Shown here piece by piece: positions 1-7,649 of a stretch of DNA of 23,488 nt. Position numbers and translations under genes: made by a program. The notes beneath the pieces are model-generated. The model was given only the letters and a program-made list of their open reading frames with translations, did no database searches and was not told where the DNA came from. This stretch comes from a virus, in IMG/VR virus record IMGVR_UViG_3300044953_000875, positions 1-23,488 of that record; one strand, 5' to 3'. The first letter of the stretch is position 1. The number at the start of each line of letters is the position of its first letter.

Positions 1-1330
1 TGTGGATAGCCTTCCCCATCGTTGCGGTAGCTGCTGACGCTTTTGCATCTGCAACGGCTTTTGCGGCGGCGGCGGTGGCGGTTGCAGCATCGTCGTCGGC
101 AGGAGCATCTGCACTGGGACTGACCGCCGGAGCTCCTGCGTCATCGACGTCTAGACCTTTTAACTTTAGGAATTTCACCGCTTTTGCTGCCAGCCCCTCG
201 GCGTCTTTCTTTTCCACACCTGGTGTGCCCTGGGCTATTTTTAGCAAGTCACTGTAGCTTGGTGCTTCAAAAATGACGTATGACAGCGAAGGCAGATTTT
301 TTCCAGGCTGGTGAATGCGCGCCTCCAGCATTTGCTTTGTCAGGTCGTGACCTTTTAGCGCAGCGACGAATGCCTTTGCTTTTTCGTCACCGCCTAGCTC
401 CGTCTCCAGCTCGCCAGACTTGGCTTTTTTGCTGGCCCCGCCTGCGGCATTTTCTTCGGCAGGTTTTGCTCCTGCAGCGACAGCAGCAACATTGGAAGAT
501 TCTTCGGTGGCATCAGCGACAGAGGCCACCATTGCTCTGCCCTTGTCCATCTTGATTTTGTTCGCCGCAGCAAGGAAATCAGCGGGTGTTGATGCTGTCA
601 CGTACGTAGAAAATGCCTTCAAAAGTTTGGGATATGCTTCACCAGGTGGTTTCTCAAAAAAGCCACCCAAAAATTTTGTCGCCGTGGAGAAGAATTTTCC
701 CAGTTTACTTTTGGCGTCACCGCTGGAGGTTGCAGCCATCTCTGACCCTTTTTTGAAGGCGTCTTTAAATGTTTTTGAAGGAATGAATGCCTTTTTCATT
801 CCAGCAGCAAGCTTGTCAGACGGAATAAAAACGCCTTTGTATGTCGGGTCAGACTTGGCTTTCTCAGCCAGTTCTCCGATTGTCAATTCGACAGCGTCAT
901 CAGGCAACCTGTCGATGAGCGGCGTGATGTTTTTCGCCAGCTCAGCCATGGCTGAAATTACAGATGAGACGCCTATCAACGAAGAATTCATCTTTGTGAC
1001 AAAAGTCTTTGCAAGCTTTTTTGTGTTTTCCTCATCGTCACCGTAGGCCGCGCTCAGCAGGCCTGATGGGTTGGGAATATTTTTTGCCAACTGGGCAATT
1101 TCAGTCGCCAGGTCAGCAGCTTCAGGTCCGAGGCCAGCGTAAAATTTTGAGACGTTCATGATGTCGACCTTCGCTTTGTCGACACTTGCCGTCACGTCCT
1201 CCAAGTCAACCTGTTCACTGAGAAACCTTGCTTCCTGCAATGACCTACTTTCAAAGAAAAAATCTCTGTCAAGCTGTGTTCTGACGTAGAACTCAGTCAA
1301 AAATTTTGCGTGTTCAGTTAAATTTAGCAT
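1..1330 (-). CDS. Ala-rich protein of unknown function, 3' end beyond the left edge
   Basis: An open reading frame runs from ATG at 1330 to the left edge without a stop (443 codons visible), so the C-terminus is missing. An AGGA lies 11 nt before the ATG. The N-terminal half is helical in character. A Gly/Phe-rich stretch (TKFLGGFFEKPPGEAY) lies near residues 225-240. From about residue 290 the protein becomes Ala-rich and low in complexity, ending in an Ala/Thr/Asp-rich linker at the window edge. I recognise no enzyme motif. Its size and low-complexity composition would fit a virion or scaffold-like protein, but that is only inference. The plus-strand ORFs over the same DNA are Ala/Ser-rich shadows of it. 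Confidence 0.75.
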   Translation of the reverse strand, partial: MLNLTEHAKFLTEFYVRTQLDRDFFFESRSLQEARFLSEQVDLEDVTASVDKAKVDIMNVSKFYAGLGPEAADLATEIAQLAKNIPNPSGLLSAAYGDDEENTKKLAKTFVTKMNSSLIGVSSVISAMAELAKNITPLIDRLPDDAVELTIGELAEKAKSDPTYKGVFIPSDKLAAGMKKAFIPSKTFKDAFKKGSEMAATSSGDAKSKLGKFFSTATKFLGGFFEKPPGEAYPKLLKAFSTYVTASTPADFLAAANKIKMDKGRAMVASVADATEESSNVAAVAAGAKPAEENAAGGASKKAKSGELETELGGDEKAKAFVAALKGHDLTKQMLEARIHQPGKNLPSLSYVIFEAPSYSDLLKIAQGTPGVEKKDAEGLAAKAVKFLKLKGLDVDDAGAPAVSPSADAPADDDAATATAAAAKAVADAKASAATATMGKAIH

Positions 1331-1365
1331 GTGTAAGTCATTCCTGTTCGCAACTAAATATCTTG

Positions 1366-1773
1366 CTACTGTACGAACTGTCTCACACCGATGCCAGAAT
1401 TTTGCAGTAGTTGCAGACCAGATTCGTCCCTGTATTTCTCCAGAAAAATGACTTCACTGATATTGGCGTTGACAATCGCTTTGGCACACATCTTACAGGG
1501 TGACAGTGTCACATACATTTTTTTCTTTTTTGGGTTGTTGTAATCCAATTTAATTAACGCATTAATTTCCGCATGAATGCAACCGCTCAATCCTGGTTCA
1601 AGAGATTCAACTTCGTTGGAGCCGCCGGCATGGTCACCATTGTAACCCACTGACAGAACCTGTGTGTTGTCTTCTGTGGCCACCACAGCCCCCACTTTGA
1701 AACGTGGGTCTATGCTTCTTCTCGATATGATTGTGGCAAATGATGACCAGACTTCGTCCCAGCTAGGCCGCAT
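1366..1773 (-). CDS. dCMP deaminase (zinc-dependent cytidine/deoxycytidylate deaminase family)
   Basis: A 135-aa protein beginning MRPSWDEVW. It carries the two zinc-binding deaminase motifs: HAE in GCIHAEINAL (zinc His and catalytic Glu) and PCxxC in LSPCKMCAKAI (two zinc Cys). A GYNGD motif precedes them, as in phage and bacterial dCMP deaminases. These convert dCMP to dUMP, feeding dTMP synthesis. The frame could be extended upstream to 1890, but that extension lies inside the DHH gene and has no family resemblance. ATG at 1773 gives the normal family N-terminus and an 11-nt overlap with the preceding gene, implying translational coupling. It fits functionally with ThyX, thymidine kinase and dUTPase elsewhere in the window. 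Confidence 0.9.
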   Translation of the reverse strand: MRPSWDEVWSSFATIISRRSIDPRFKVGAVVATEDNTQVLSVGYNGDHAGGSNEVESLEPGLSGCIHAEINALIKLDYNNPKKKKMYVTLSPCKMCAKAIVNANISEVIFLEKYRDESGLQLLQNSGIGVRQFVQ

Positions 1774-2629
1774 TTTGCTCCTTGTCAAAAATTGTCTCAA
1801 CATGTGTGCCGTCCGGAAGCTCAAACCCAGCCGACTGTTTGTGCCCGCCCCCGCCGTAAATCTGCGCAATTTTTGAAACATCGATCTCATCGTGGAACGC
1901 TCGCAATGAGACCTTCGTCCTGTGCCGTTTGTGGTCGTAATACCAAATCACCACAAAATCACAGTCGGGTGCCAGCCTATGTCCAATCTCTGACATCCAG
2001 TGAGACGAGTTGACAACCATCACTTTTTTGTTCCGCCACTTCCTCTCTGAGGCGTTGTCAGCAACCTTTTTGATGACTGTCTTGGAGTAGGCCAGGATGT
2101 ATTTGCCGCGGTTGATTGCGTCGGAGACCACAGAATCGTCCTCGAACTTCTCGAACTCAAAAAAATCGAAAGGGACCATGTCGAAAGCTGCAGAAAATTC
2201 TTTGGAGTAGGGCAGTTTCCATTTCCAAAGGTCTCTGTCTTCAATGTACTTTATGAAATGCGGAGGTTCTTTGTTAGGGTGAAAAAAATTCCATGACAGG
2301 ATTGCACCGCTGTGGCTGTTGTCAAAATGAAGCTCGGGCATGTTACCGAGACGTTCGAACGCCGTCTTGTGGTGGTCTAAGATGACCAAAGACGAAGCCT
2401 GCTTCACCATGCGCTTGGTCGTCCTGCGGTCGTAAGAAAAATCCAAGATGGCGACATTCTTGCCAGTCACATCAGGCGGATTGTCACCGTGGCGGCCTGC
2501 GAAATATGTCGCCTTGTTCCCTAGCAACTTGTGTGCGGCCCAGCAGGCCCCAAAACCGTCAGAACAGTCACCGTGATAAATGACAAAATTTATCGAATGT
2601 GGATCAATTGGACCAGTTTCTGCTTTCAA
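1763..2629 (-). CDS. DHH/DHHA1-family phosphoesterase
   Basis: The N-terminal domain has the metal-site motifs of the DHH superfamily: YHGDCSDGFGACWAAH, ILDFSYDRR and the signature ILDHHKTA. The C-terminal DHHA1 domain ends with GGGGHKQSAGF, the substrate-binding glycine motif. Family members hydrolyse short oligonucleotides (nanoRNase-like) or cyclic dinucleotides; the exact substrate cannot be read here. I prefer a TTG start at 2629: AAGG lies 5 nt upstream, it avoids overlapping thymidine kinase, and it gives a 288-aa protein starting just before the first motif. ATGs at 2665 and 2701 are in frame, but they have no SD and overlap thymidine kinase. The stop overlaps the dCMP deaminase start by 11 nt. 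Confidence 0.85.
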   Translation of the reverse strand: MKAETGPIDPHSINFVIYHGDCSDGFGACWAAHKLLGNKATYFAGRHGDNPPDVTGKNVAILDFSYDRRTTKRMVKQASSLVILDHHKTAFERLGNMPELHFDNSHSGAILSWNFFHPNKEPPHFIKYIEDRDLWKWKLPYSKEFSAAFDMVPFDFFEFEKFEDDSVVSDAINRGKYILAYSKTVIKKVADNASERKWRNKKVMVVNSSHWMSEIGHRLAPDCDFVVIWYYDHKRHRTKVSLRAFHDEIDVSKIAQIYGGGGHKQSAGFELPDGTHVETIFDKEQNAA

Positions 2630-2636
2630 ACGAACC

Positions 2637-3200
2637 TTATTTAGCCATAAAAGGCGCAAGGGCATGACACCGAGGAATGTACTTTTCAGCTCCTCCCACA
2701 TCTATCTGGTTGAGGCCGTCCACCTTCGCCACCGTGTAGTACGCGTCCAGGCCAGTTTCAGAACAGACTGCGGGGCACACCTCGATTCGAGTCGCCCATG
2801 GGAACATCTTTTGGACCTCTTCAAATGTCTCACCACGGGCTGACAGTTGGATGGATGACACATACACTGACTTGCCCATCCTAAAGAGGTCGATGACGGC
2901 GTCAGCAATGCCATCGATCATGAATGCCTCGTCAACCGCCACAACATCTGCTTCTAGCGCAATCTTGAACGCTTCCTTACCTGACGACACACAGTGCGCT
3001 GGCAATCGGTGACCCGTGTGGGTAACTATCTCATCGGAAGCATAGCGGTGGTCAATTTTTGGTTTGAACGCGGCAATGTGTTTGGATTGGTACTTTGCCC
3101 GATCCAAGGCGGCGAGCATACGTGAAGTTTTTCCACCGAACATTGGGCCAGTGTAGATCACAAAATCTGGATTAGCATTCATAGGTTTATTGCCAAACAT
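2637..3200 (-). CDS. tdk: Thymidine kinase (type II, TK1-like)
   Basis: A 187-aa protein with the TK1 order of motifs: P-loop TGPMFGGKTS near residues 17-26, a Walker B-like VVAVDEAFMID in the middle, and a structural zinc site formed by CPAVC and a later CH pair. It phosphorylates thymidine to dTMP (salvage). An AAGG sits 7 nt upstream of the ATG at 3200; an in-frame ATG at 3182 is a less likely alternative. The C-terminal GGAEKYIPRCH is the usual substrate-binding end. It is followed at once by the DHH phosphoesterase and dCMP deaminase genes, a compact nucleotide-metabolism run. Confidence 0.93.
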   Translation of the reverse strand: MFGNKPMNANPDFVIYTGPMFGGKTSRMLAALDRAKYQSKHIAAFKPKIDHRYASDEIVTHTGHRLPAHCVSSGKEAFKIALEADVVAVDEAFMIDGIADAVIDLFRMGKSVYVSSIQLSARGETFEEVQKMFPWATRIEVCPAVCSETGLDAYYTVAKVDGLNQIDVGGAEKYIPRCHALAPFMAK

Positions 3201-3241
3201 TGATGAACCTTATAATATCATAGACAACAAGGAAAAAATGT

Positions 3242-3379
3242 TCATGCATTGTCACAGGGATTTTGCCCACATTTCAGTGGCTTGAGGTTTCCTCCCTGCT
3301 CACGCAGCACAGTTTTTTCTTTATTTTCTTGCAAAGCACCTTGGATAAATTTTCTAAGCTGACTTTCTGTCACTTTCAT
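3242..3379 (-). CDS. Small protein of 45 aa, unknown function
   Basis: This short reading frame sits in the gap between thymidine kinase and the epimerase. It starts MKVTESQLRKFIQGALQE and ends with a two-Cys tail (KCGQNPCDNA). AAGGTG lies 6 nt before the ATG, which supports real translation. From memory, N-termini of the form M(K/R)(V/L)TESQLR..I..AL.E recur in proteins of marine phages, sometimes on otherwise unrelated proteins; this is recollection, not a search. No catalytic motif is visible. Confidence 0.6.
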   Translation of the reverse strand: MKVTESQLRKFIQGALQENKEKTVLREQGGNLKPLKCGQNPCDNA

Positions 3380-3448
3380 CTTGTTCACCTTAGTTTGTAA
3401 ATATCACCGACTTACATAACATTTCTGCATGTTGGTGGCAGAGGTGAA

Positions 3449-4462
3449 TTAAATGTCAGCTGCAGGAATGCCCCACCACTCAAGCGTCCTACGAAGACCA
3501 TCGTCAATGTAGACTTTTGCCTCCCATCCCACCGTGTTGGAAATGCCAGTGACATCCAGCAGCGTGTGTCTGACGTCTCCTGTCCTCGCAGGGGCGTGCA
3601 ACACATCAAAATTGCCTGCAATCCGCTTGATTTTTTGCAGGATTTCATTGTTGGTGTAGGCTATACCTGTGCCCACATTGAACGCATGAAAGTTGTCCTT
3701 GGTGTCTTTTTCTGCACACAGCCTGAGCGCCGTGACTACGTCTTCCACATAAATCATGTCACGTGACTGTTCACCGTCACCGTCGCTCCGAAGAGGCTGC
3801 CCCAGCTTCAGTTTGTTGCACCAAGCACCTATCGCCGTGGAATATGGGCTGCTGCCGTCGCTGTTGGGGCCGTAGACGTTGGCGAACCGCGCTGCGACAC
3901 CCTTGAAATCGTAAAGGCGGCTGTACAGTTCCATGAACTCTTCAATCACCCACTTCTGCAAACCGTACGGGCTCTGTGTTTTCGCAGGCGCATCGGACTC
4001 CGGCGTTGGCAGGTGTGCAGGGTCGCCGTAGACTGCAGAAGACGAAGCAAAGACGAACTTTTTTACCTTGGCATTCTTGCAGACAGTCATCAGTTCGACT
4101 GTCTTCTTGACATTGACATCGGTGGTGGTGGCCGGGTACTGCACACTGTACTCCACCCGTGGGTTAGCAGCCAGGTGAAAGACGTGAGTGTAACCGTGGT
4201 TGTGAATGTGGTGCACCACGTTAGAATCCACGAAGTCGCCGGTGATGACTAGGACCTGTTCCTTCTCCAACTTCACCTGGCTGAGGAACTGCTCGATCAT
4301 TGGCGGCAGAACTGTCCGAAAACTGACTTTGTCAGATAAATTCTCCAGCTTGCCTGCAGACATGTCATCCACCACTGTCACGGTCCACCCGTTGTCGACC
4401 AGGGACTTCACCAGGTGGCAACCGATAAAACCTGCTCCACCTGTCACTATACATTTACGCAT
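3449..4462 (-). CDS. NAD-dependent sugar-nucleotide epimerase/dehydratase (extended SDR)
   Basis: A 337-aa extended short-chain dehydrogenase. It has the Rossmann motif GGAGFIG at residues 8-14, a Ser-rich catalytic strand FASSSAVYGD, the catalytic YxxxK in SPYGLQK, and substrate-domain motifs FANVYGP and RDMIYVEDV. Members interconvert or dehydrate nucleotide sugars (UDP-glucose 4-epimerase-like); the precise sugar is unknown. A phage copy could serve glycan decoration of virion or DNA, or host surface modification (inference). AGGAG lies 8 nt before ATG 4462 but only 2 nt before ATG 4468, so I choose 4462 (start MRKCIVTGG). It lies just downstream of the last dnaE fragment. Confidence 0.9.
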   Translation of the reverse strand: MRKCIVTGGAGFIGCHLVKSLVDNGWTVTVVDDMSAGKLENLSDKVSFRTVLPPMIEQFLSQVKLEKEQVLVITGDFVDSNVVHHIHNHGYTHVFHLAANPRVEYSVQYPATTTDVNVKKTVELMTVCKNAKVKKFVFASSSAVYGDPAHLPTPESDAPAKTQSPYGLQKWVIEEFMELYSRLYDFKGVAARFANVYGPNSDGSSPYSTAIGAWCNKLKLGQPLRSDGDGEQSRDMIYVEDVVTALRLCAEKDTKDNFHAFNVGTGIAYTNNEILQKIKRIAGNFDVLHAPARTGDVRHTLLDVTGISNTVGWEAKVYIDDGLRRTLEWWGIPAADI

Positions 4463-4498
4463 CGTCATGACTCCTGTGATTATTTTGAAAAAATGGTC

Positions 4499-5830
4499 TC
4501 ACACGACCTTCTTTATTTTGAACATTTGTGTCGAAAGGCCCCACTCGGCATCATTGTGTGCCTGAACCAACCAGATTGTGTATGGTTCGATGGGCGTCTT
4601 TTCGTTCCCCCAGATGCGAAGCCAGGCGGAACGAGACTCGTCATCGATGATCTTGGCACGAATGAATGGCTTGCCATTCTTCGTTTTCTTACGTTGGATT
4701 TCTTGGATGCAGCACCACCCGATGCCTTCAGTGCCAGGCTCAATGTCTGTCAGCTTCTCCACGTTCTTTTCACGAAGCTTGCGCATCAGATCAGATGGAA
4801 ACAGAAGTTCCACATCCGCAGAGGCTGTAAGCTCGTAGGACATCTGAATTTTTTCTGCACGATTCCAATCTGGTGTATCTCGCAAACGTTCGAGTTCCTG
4901 AGTTAGGAAAGGATTGGGGGCTTCACCTTTCTTCAGGGTTCTTTTCATCTGGGCGGAAGTCATTCCGTACTTACCACGCTTTAGAAGTCCGTAGTTCTTA
5001 TCCTCGGTGATTGCAGACAGAAGTTGGTTGTAGTTGACCACTTCACCGTTCTTTACTTCATCAAGTGAATCGAAAGCCTCGATCTTGCAAAGCGCCACCA
5101 AACATGTTCGATTGACCTTGCCAAGTTTCCACTTACCTTCCTCATCGAAGAACATATCGTCCAGAGACTTGAAAGGACGCTGTTCCATGATTTCTTCGAC
5201 CGCGGCCCGGCCGATACCCTTTACCGCCGTGAGCGGAGGAACGAAAGCCTTGATTTCTTCAGAATAAGTCCACTCGGTACCTGAGTAATTGATGTCCACC
5301 TTAGCGAAGGAATATCCCATCTCTCGGATTTCGTTGATGGCCTTTGCCAATCCGGTGTCGCTACCGTTTTCAATTTGCAGAACAGTTGCCAACCACTCCT
5401 TCGGATAGTAGGTGGAGAACCAGGCGCCGTAGTAGGAATCGATTGCGTAAGACACCGCATGGCTCAGATTGAAACCGTACAGCGAGAAGAAGGCAATCTT
5501 ATCGAAGAGGTCCTTGGCTTTCTTCCTGTCAAGTCCTGACACATTCACACAACCATCGATGAACTTGGTTTCCAAAGCCACCTTCTCATCGGCCTTCTTG
5601 TCCAGTGAGGTGAGATCCTTCTTCACCAAAGTCTTTCGCATTGCGTCAGATTCACCAGGTGTGAATCCGGCCAACTGCTGTGACAGAAGCATAAATTGCT
5701 CCTGAAAGCAATTTGAGACAACGTGACCATTTGCAAAAAAAGTGTGATTATTCTTCACACCTATGTCATACACTTGTTGTAATGAGCCGCGAGAGATCGA
5801 CTTGATTTTTGTCGTACGAACCACAGGCAT
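4499..5830 (-). CDS. dnaE: DNA polymerase III alpha, fragment 5 of 5 (intein-4 C-part plus C-terminal extein)
   Basis: A 443-aa polypeptide. Residues 1-40 are an intein C-part ending FFANGHVVSN. The extein starts at Cys41 (CFQEQFM), matching the DnaE motif usually written TYG..YQEQVM. The 403-aa extein has the finger-region AGFTPGESDAMRKTLVKK, the FNLSHAVSYA and YYPKEWLATVLQ motifs, a helix-hairpin-helix at TAVKGIGRAAVEEI, and an OB-fold near the end (IQRKKTKNGKPFIRAKIIDD). ATG 5830 is chosen because GAGGG sits 9 nt upstream; an in-frame TTG exists at 5845. To take part in replication this piece must be trans-spliced to fragment 4. It ends 36 nt before the epimerase ATG. Confidence 0.92.
   Translation of the reverse strand: MPVVRTTKIKSISRGSLQQVYDIGVKNNHTFFANGHVVSNCFQEQFMLLSQQLAGFTPGESDAMRKTLVKKDLTSLDKKADEKVALETKFIDGCVNVSGLDRKKAKDLFDKIAFFSLYGFNLSHAVSYAIDSYYGAWFSTYYPKEWLATVLQIENGSDTGLAKAINEIREMGYSFAKVDINYSGTEWTYSEEIKAFVPPLTAVKGIGRAAVEEIMEQRPFKSLDDMFFDEEGKWKLGKVNRTCLVALCKIEAFDSLDEVKNGEVVNYNQLLSAITEDKNYGLLKRGKYGMTSAQMKRTLKKGEAPNPFLTQELERLRDTPDWNRAEKIQMSYELTASADVELLFPSDLMRKLREKNVEKLTDIEPGTEGIGWCCIQEIQRKKTKNGKPFIRAKIIDDESRSAWLRIWGNEKTPIEPYTIWLVQAHNDAEWGLSTQMFKIKKVV
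5711..5830 (-). other. Split intein 4, C-part (40 aa)
   Basis: Block F is VYDIGVKNNHTFFANG and block G is HVVSN followed by extein Cys+1. The terminal Asn is present. The usual penultimate His is Ser, which occurs in some functional inteins that also vary at that position. Its partner is the N-part at 5956-6240. Confidence 0.9.
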
Positions 5831-5951
5831 TGCGTATTCCCTCAAGATTTTTCATGAAATTTTGACTATCTGAATGCCAGATACGTGAAATATTGTATCC
5901 ACAATTTCTAGCATGTTCAGTGTGAAGCCTATACGATGCGATCGTAAACGT
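5826..5951 (-). pseudogene. Remnant of a Vsr-like homing endonuclease tail between intein-4 halves
   Basis: In one minus frame this gap reads TEHARNCGYNISRIWHSD and then QNFMKNLEGIRNA. That resembles the C-terminal end of Vsr-like homing endonucleases (R...GY.I.RIW.SD......LE.I). The tail of the intact endonuclease at 7646-8704 is similar in pattern (GTKIQIIWESAW then KRLQELIL). No start, catalytic motif or upstream part remains. The preserved end carries GAGGG, the SD of fragment 5, which may be why it survived. Inferred from pattern; not tested by alignment. Confidence 0.6.
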
Positions 5952-5952
5952 A

Positions 5953-6540
5953 TCAAGCAATGTGCAAAATTTCATCATCCAAAGCAAGTTCACCAGCACA
6001 AACCCATCCTCTTGTTGTCATGACTTTGTGATTTGGTGTAAGTTCCAATTTACCGTCTTCGGTTTCAATGATGATAGTTTCATGAAAACCTTGATCGAAG
6101 AATTGTGTAATTTCATCGAGTTCCACTTCACCTGTTTTCACATTATATGATGGCAACTTTGCAGATAATTTCTTATCAACAATTTCCTTGATGGGAATTT
6201 CCCCATTCTCAGTGAGAACCAACGTATCACCTGTCAGGCAAATGTGGCCATAAGTAGAGCCCAGAACATTCTCAATGGCAGGATGATCATACATGATTTT
6301 GCTAGCGTCCTGCTTAGCTTGGACGTACATCTTGTGGACGTTAGCCTTCAGAGGACCGGGACGGTAAATTGCCGTGATCGCTGAAAGGTCAGTGATGTTA
6401 TCGGGTTGTGCCTCGAGGCAGAATTTTCTGGCGCCTGAATTATGAGCAACAATTCCATTTGCTACAAAATTTGCAGTGTCAGGCACTGTCAAATCATACA
6501 CATTCATTTCACCTACGGGTCTTTTCGCAATAACTTTCAA
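5953..6540 (-). CDS. dnaE: DNA polymerase III alpha, fragment 4 of 5 (C-part intein 3, 66-aa extein, N-part intein 4)
   Basis: A 195-aa polypeptide. Residues 1-34 are the C-part of intein 3 (VYDLTVPDTANFVANG, then IVAHN). Residues 35-100 are a very short extein starting SGARKFCLEAQPDN, containing the DnaE motif TAIYRPGPL and ending STYGHI. Residues 101-195 are the N-part of intein 4. The start is TTG at 6540, with GAGGTG 4 nt upstream; the next in-frame ATG (6507) would cut into block F. Two trans-splicing reactions are needed to place this 66-residue piece in the polymerase. Both junctions fall in conserved DnaE motifs (GIFQFTS^S and TYGHI^C), the usual choice of inteins. Confidence 0.92.
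   Translation of the reverse strand: MKVIAKRPVGEMNVYDLTVPDTANFVANGIVAHNSGARKFCLEAQPDNITDLSAITAIYRPGPLKANVHKMYVQAKQDASKIMYDHPAIENVLGSTYGHICLTGDTLVLTENGEIPIKEIVDKKLSAKLPSYNVKTGEVELDEITQFFDQGFHETIIIETEDGKLELTPNHKVMTTRGWVCAGELALDDEILHIA
5956..6240 (-). other. Split intein 4, N-part (95 aa)
   Basis: It starts at Cys1 with block A CLTGDTLVLTENGEIPIKEI. Block B is LTPNHKVMTTRGWVCAGEL with the catalytic TxxH (TPNH). It ends at a TGA stop after DDEILHIA, a normal length for a split-intein N-part. The extein upstream ends TYGHI. Confidence 0.93.
6439..6540 (-). other. Split intein 3, C-part (34 aa)
   Basis: Block F is VYDLTVPDTANFVANG and block G is IVAHN; the next extein residue is Ser. It is the only one of the four with Ser+1 rather than Cys+1. 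It initiates at TTG 6540. The gap to the N-part stop is only 53 nt and has no endonuclease gene. Confidence 0.92.
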
Positions 6541-6593
6541 GGGTCACCTCGTTCATAAACAACTTTTGTAAATCTTCTTTGAAGAGCATTACT

Positions 6594-7649
6594 TTAGGGG
6601 ATGTCAGGATAATCATACTCGACAATATCGTCACTGTCTGTCAAGTCTTTCGCCTCAACCCAACCTCTATTTGAGGTTAGAAATTTGTGATCCAACGTAC
6701 ACGTGAGTGCGCTTCCGTTTTCAAGGGTCAATTCGACACATTCCTTCTTGCCTTGGTCAAGGAAATCACTGACAACTTTATGTTCGAATTGCTGTAAGTT
6801 TTCATTGAATGATACGACCACATCGTTTGCCCTGACTTCATCAATTCTTTTTACTTCACCGTTTGCCATGGTGATTTGTGTGTCACCTGTTAGACAGCTC
6901 GTGAACTGGAAGATGCCAGGCCACCGACCTTCCTTGAAGACATTGTTGAAGACTTTCATATCATTTGGTTCCACATACCGACAGTTGATCTTGTCATCGT
7001 AGAACTTCTTGATTTCCTCGAACCTGGGTTTCCGCTTGAGTTCCTTGGTCAGAATCCTGCGAATGCAGTCTTCCACCATTTTCATTTGTGCGAGACCGAG
7101 AAAGTCGAACTTTAGGAAGCCGTTGTCTTCCAGGTTTCGAATGTTGACGCCTTCGGTCCATGGTGTTTGGAGTTCGCCTCGGACCGTGATCAGAGGCATG
7201 TGCTTTTCCAGTTCAGGACAGATGAGGACGCCACCGGCATGCCGACCGACTGAACGGTTCATCATGAAGAGAGTCTTGACCTTGTCCTCCACCTGTGGGT
7301 ATTTGGTCATGAACTCATTGTACCGCTTGGAGTATTTCATACAGTCCTCGTGCTTGAGGACGAACATGGACTTCTCCATGTTCGGGTCGTGGGACAAGGC
7401 TGCCACCTCATCTTCCAAAGGACCGGTTACAGCATTGACCTCATCAAATGGAATCTGGTAGAACTTGGAGATGTCCTTGACCAGAGACTTCAACTTTAGC
7501 GTGTTGAAGTTGGACACCGGAACCACTGAATTTTCACCAAAGATTTCCTGAGCCGCTTTGATCAACTCATCACGGTCACCGACATCGCAATTGTGAGATC
7601 CGACCCAGGTACCGTTCTCTTTCATTTTGTGAATTTTGGCAGTAATCAA
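6594..7649 (-). CDS. dnaE: DNA polymerase III alpha, fragment 3 of 5 (short C-part intein 2, extein, N-part intein 3)
   Basis: A 351-aa polypeptide if it starts at TTG 7649. AGGAG lies 7 nt upstream, and the TTG overlaps the TGA of the upstream endonuclease gene (TTGA). Residues 1-20 end in GTWVGSHN, an intein block G. The extein (231 aa) starts CDVGDRDELI, completing the DnaE motif PDxDxD...RDE. It contains SVGRHAGGVLI, KFDFLGLAQMKM (the third catalytic Asp) and ends GIFQFTS. Residues 252-351 are the N-part of intein 3. An ATG inside (7625) would leave only 12 intein residues. Extension to an ATG at 7739 would run inside the endonuclease gene with no SD role. Confidence 0.88.
   Translation of the reverse strand: MITAKIHKMKENGTWVGSHNCDVGDRDELIKAAQEIFGENSVVPVSNFNTLKLKSLVKDISKFYQIPFDEVNAVTGPLEDEVAALSHDPNMEKSMFVLKHEDCMKYSKRYNEFMTKYPQVEDKVKTLFMMNRSVGRHAGGVLICPELEKHMPLITVRGELQTPWTEGVNIRNLEDNGFLKFDFLGLAQMKMVEDCIRRILTKELKRKPRFEEIKKFYDDKINCRYVEPNDMKVFNNVFKEGRWPGIFQFTSCLTGDTQITMANGEVKRIDEVRANDVVVSFNENLQQFEHKVVSDFLDQGKKECVELTLENGSALTCTLDHKFLTSNRGWVEAKDLTDSDDIVEYDYPDIP
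6597..6896 (-). other. Split intein 3, N-part (100 aa)
   Basis: Cys1 and block A read CLTGDTQITMANGEVKRIDE. Block B is LTCTLDHKFLTSNRGWVEA with TxxH (TLDH). It ends at a TAA stop after YDYPDIP. The extein before it ends GIFQFTS, a conserved DnaE finger-region site. Confidence 0.93.
7590..7649 (-). other. Split intein 2, C-part, unusually short (20 aa, or 12 from ATG 7625)
   Basis: Only block G is recognisable (GTWVGSHN before extein Cys). There is no block F, unlike the 34-42-aa C-parts of the other three inteins. A block-F-like segment instead appears at the end of the N-part. The endonuclease gene directly upstream leaves no room for a longer C-part with its own frame. Confidence 0.65.

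Noticed and set aside
75-1046. Plus-strand ORFs rich in Ala/Ser/Phe
   Set aside because: They are the complementary shadow of the minus-strand Ala-rich gene, which is open throughout and has a start with SD.
5766-5999. 77-aa minus ORF across the intein-4 gap taken as a gene
   Set aside because: It begins inside the intein N-part and ends inside fragment 5. Only its middle resembles an endonuclease tail, so I list it as a remnant.
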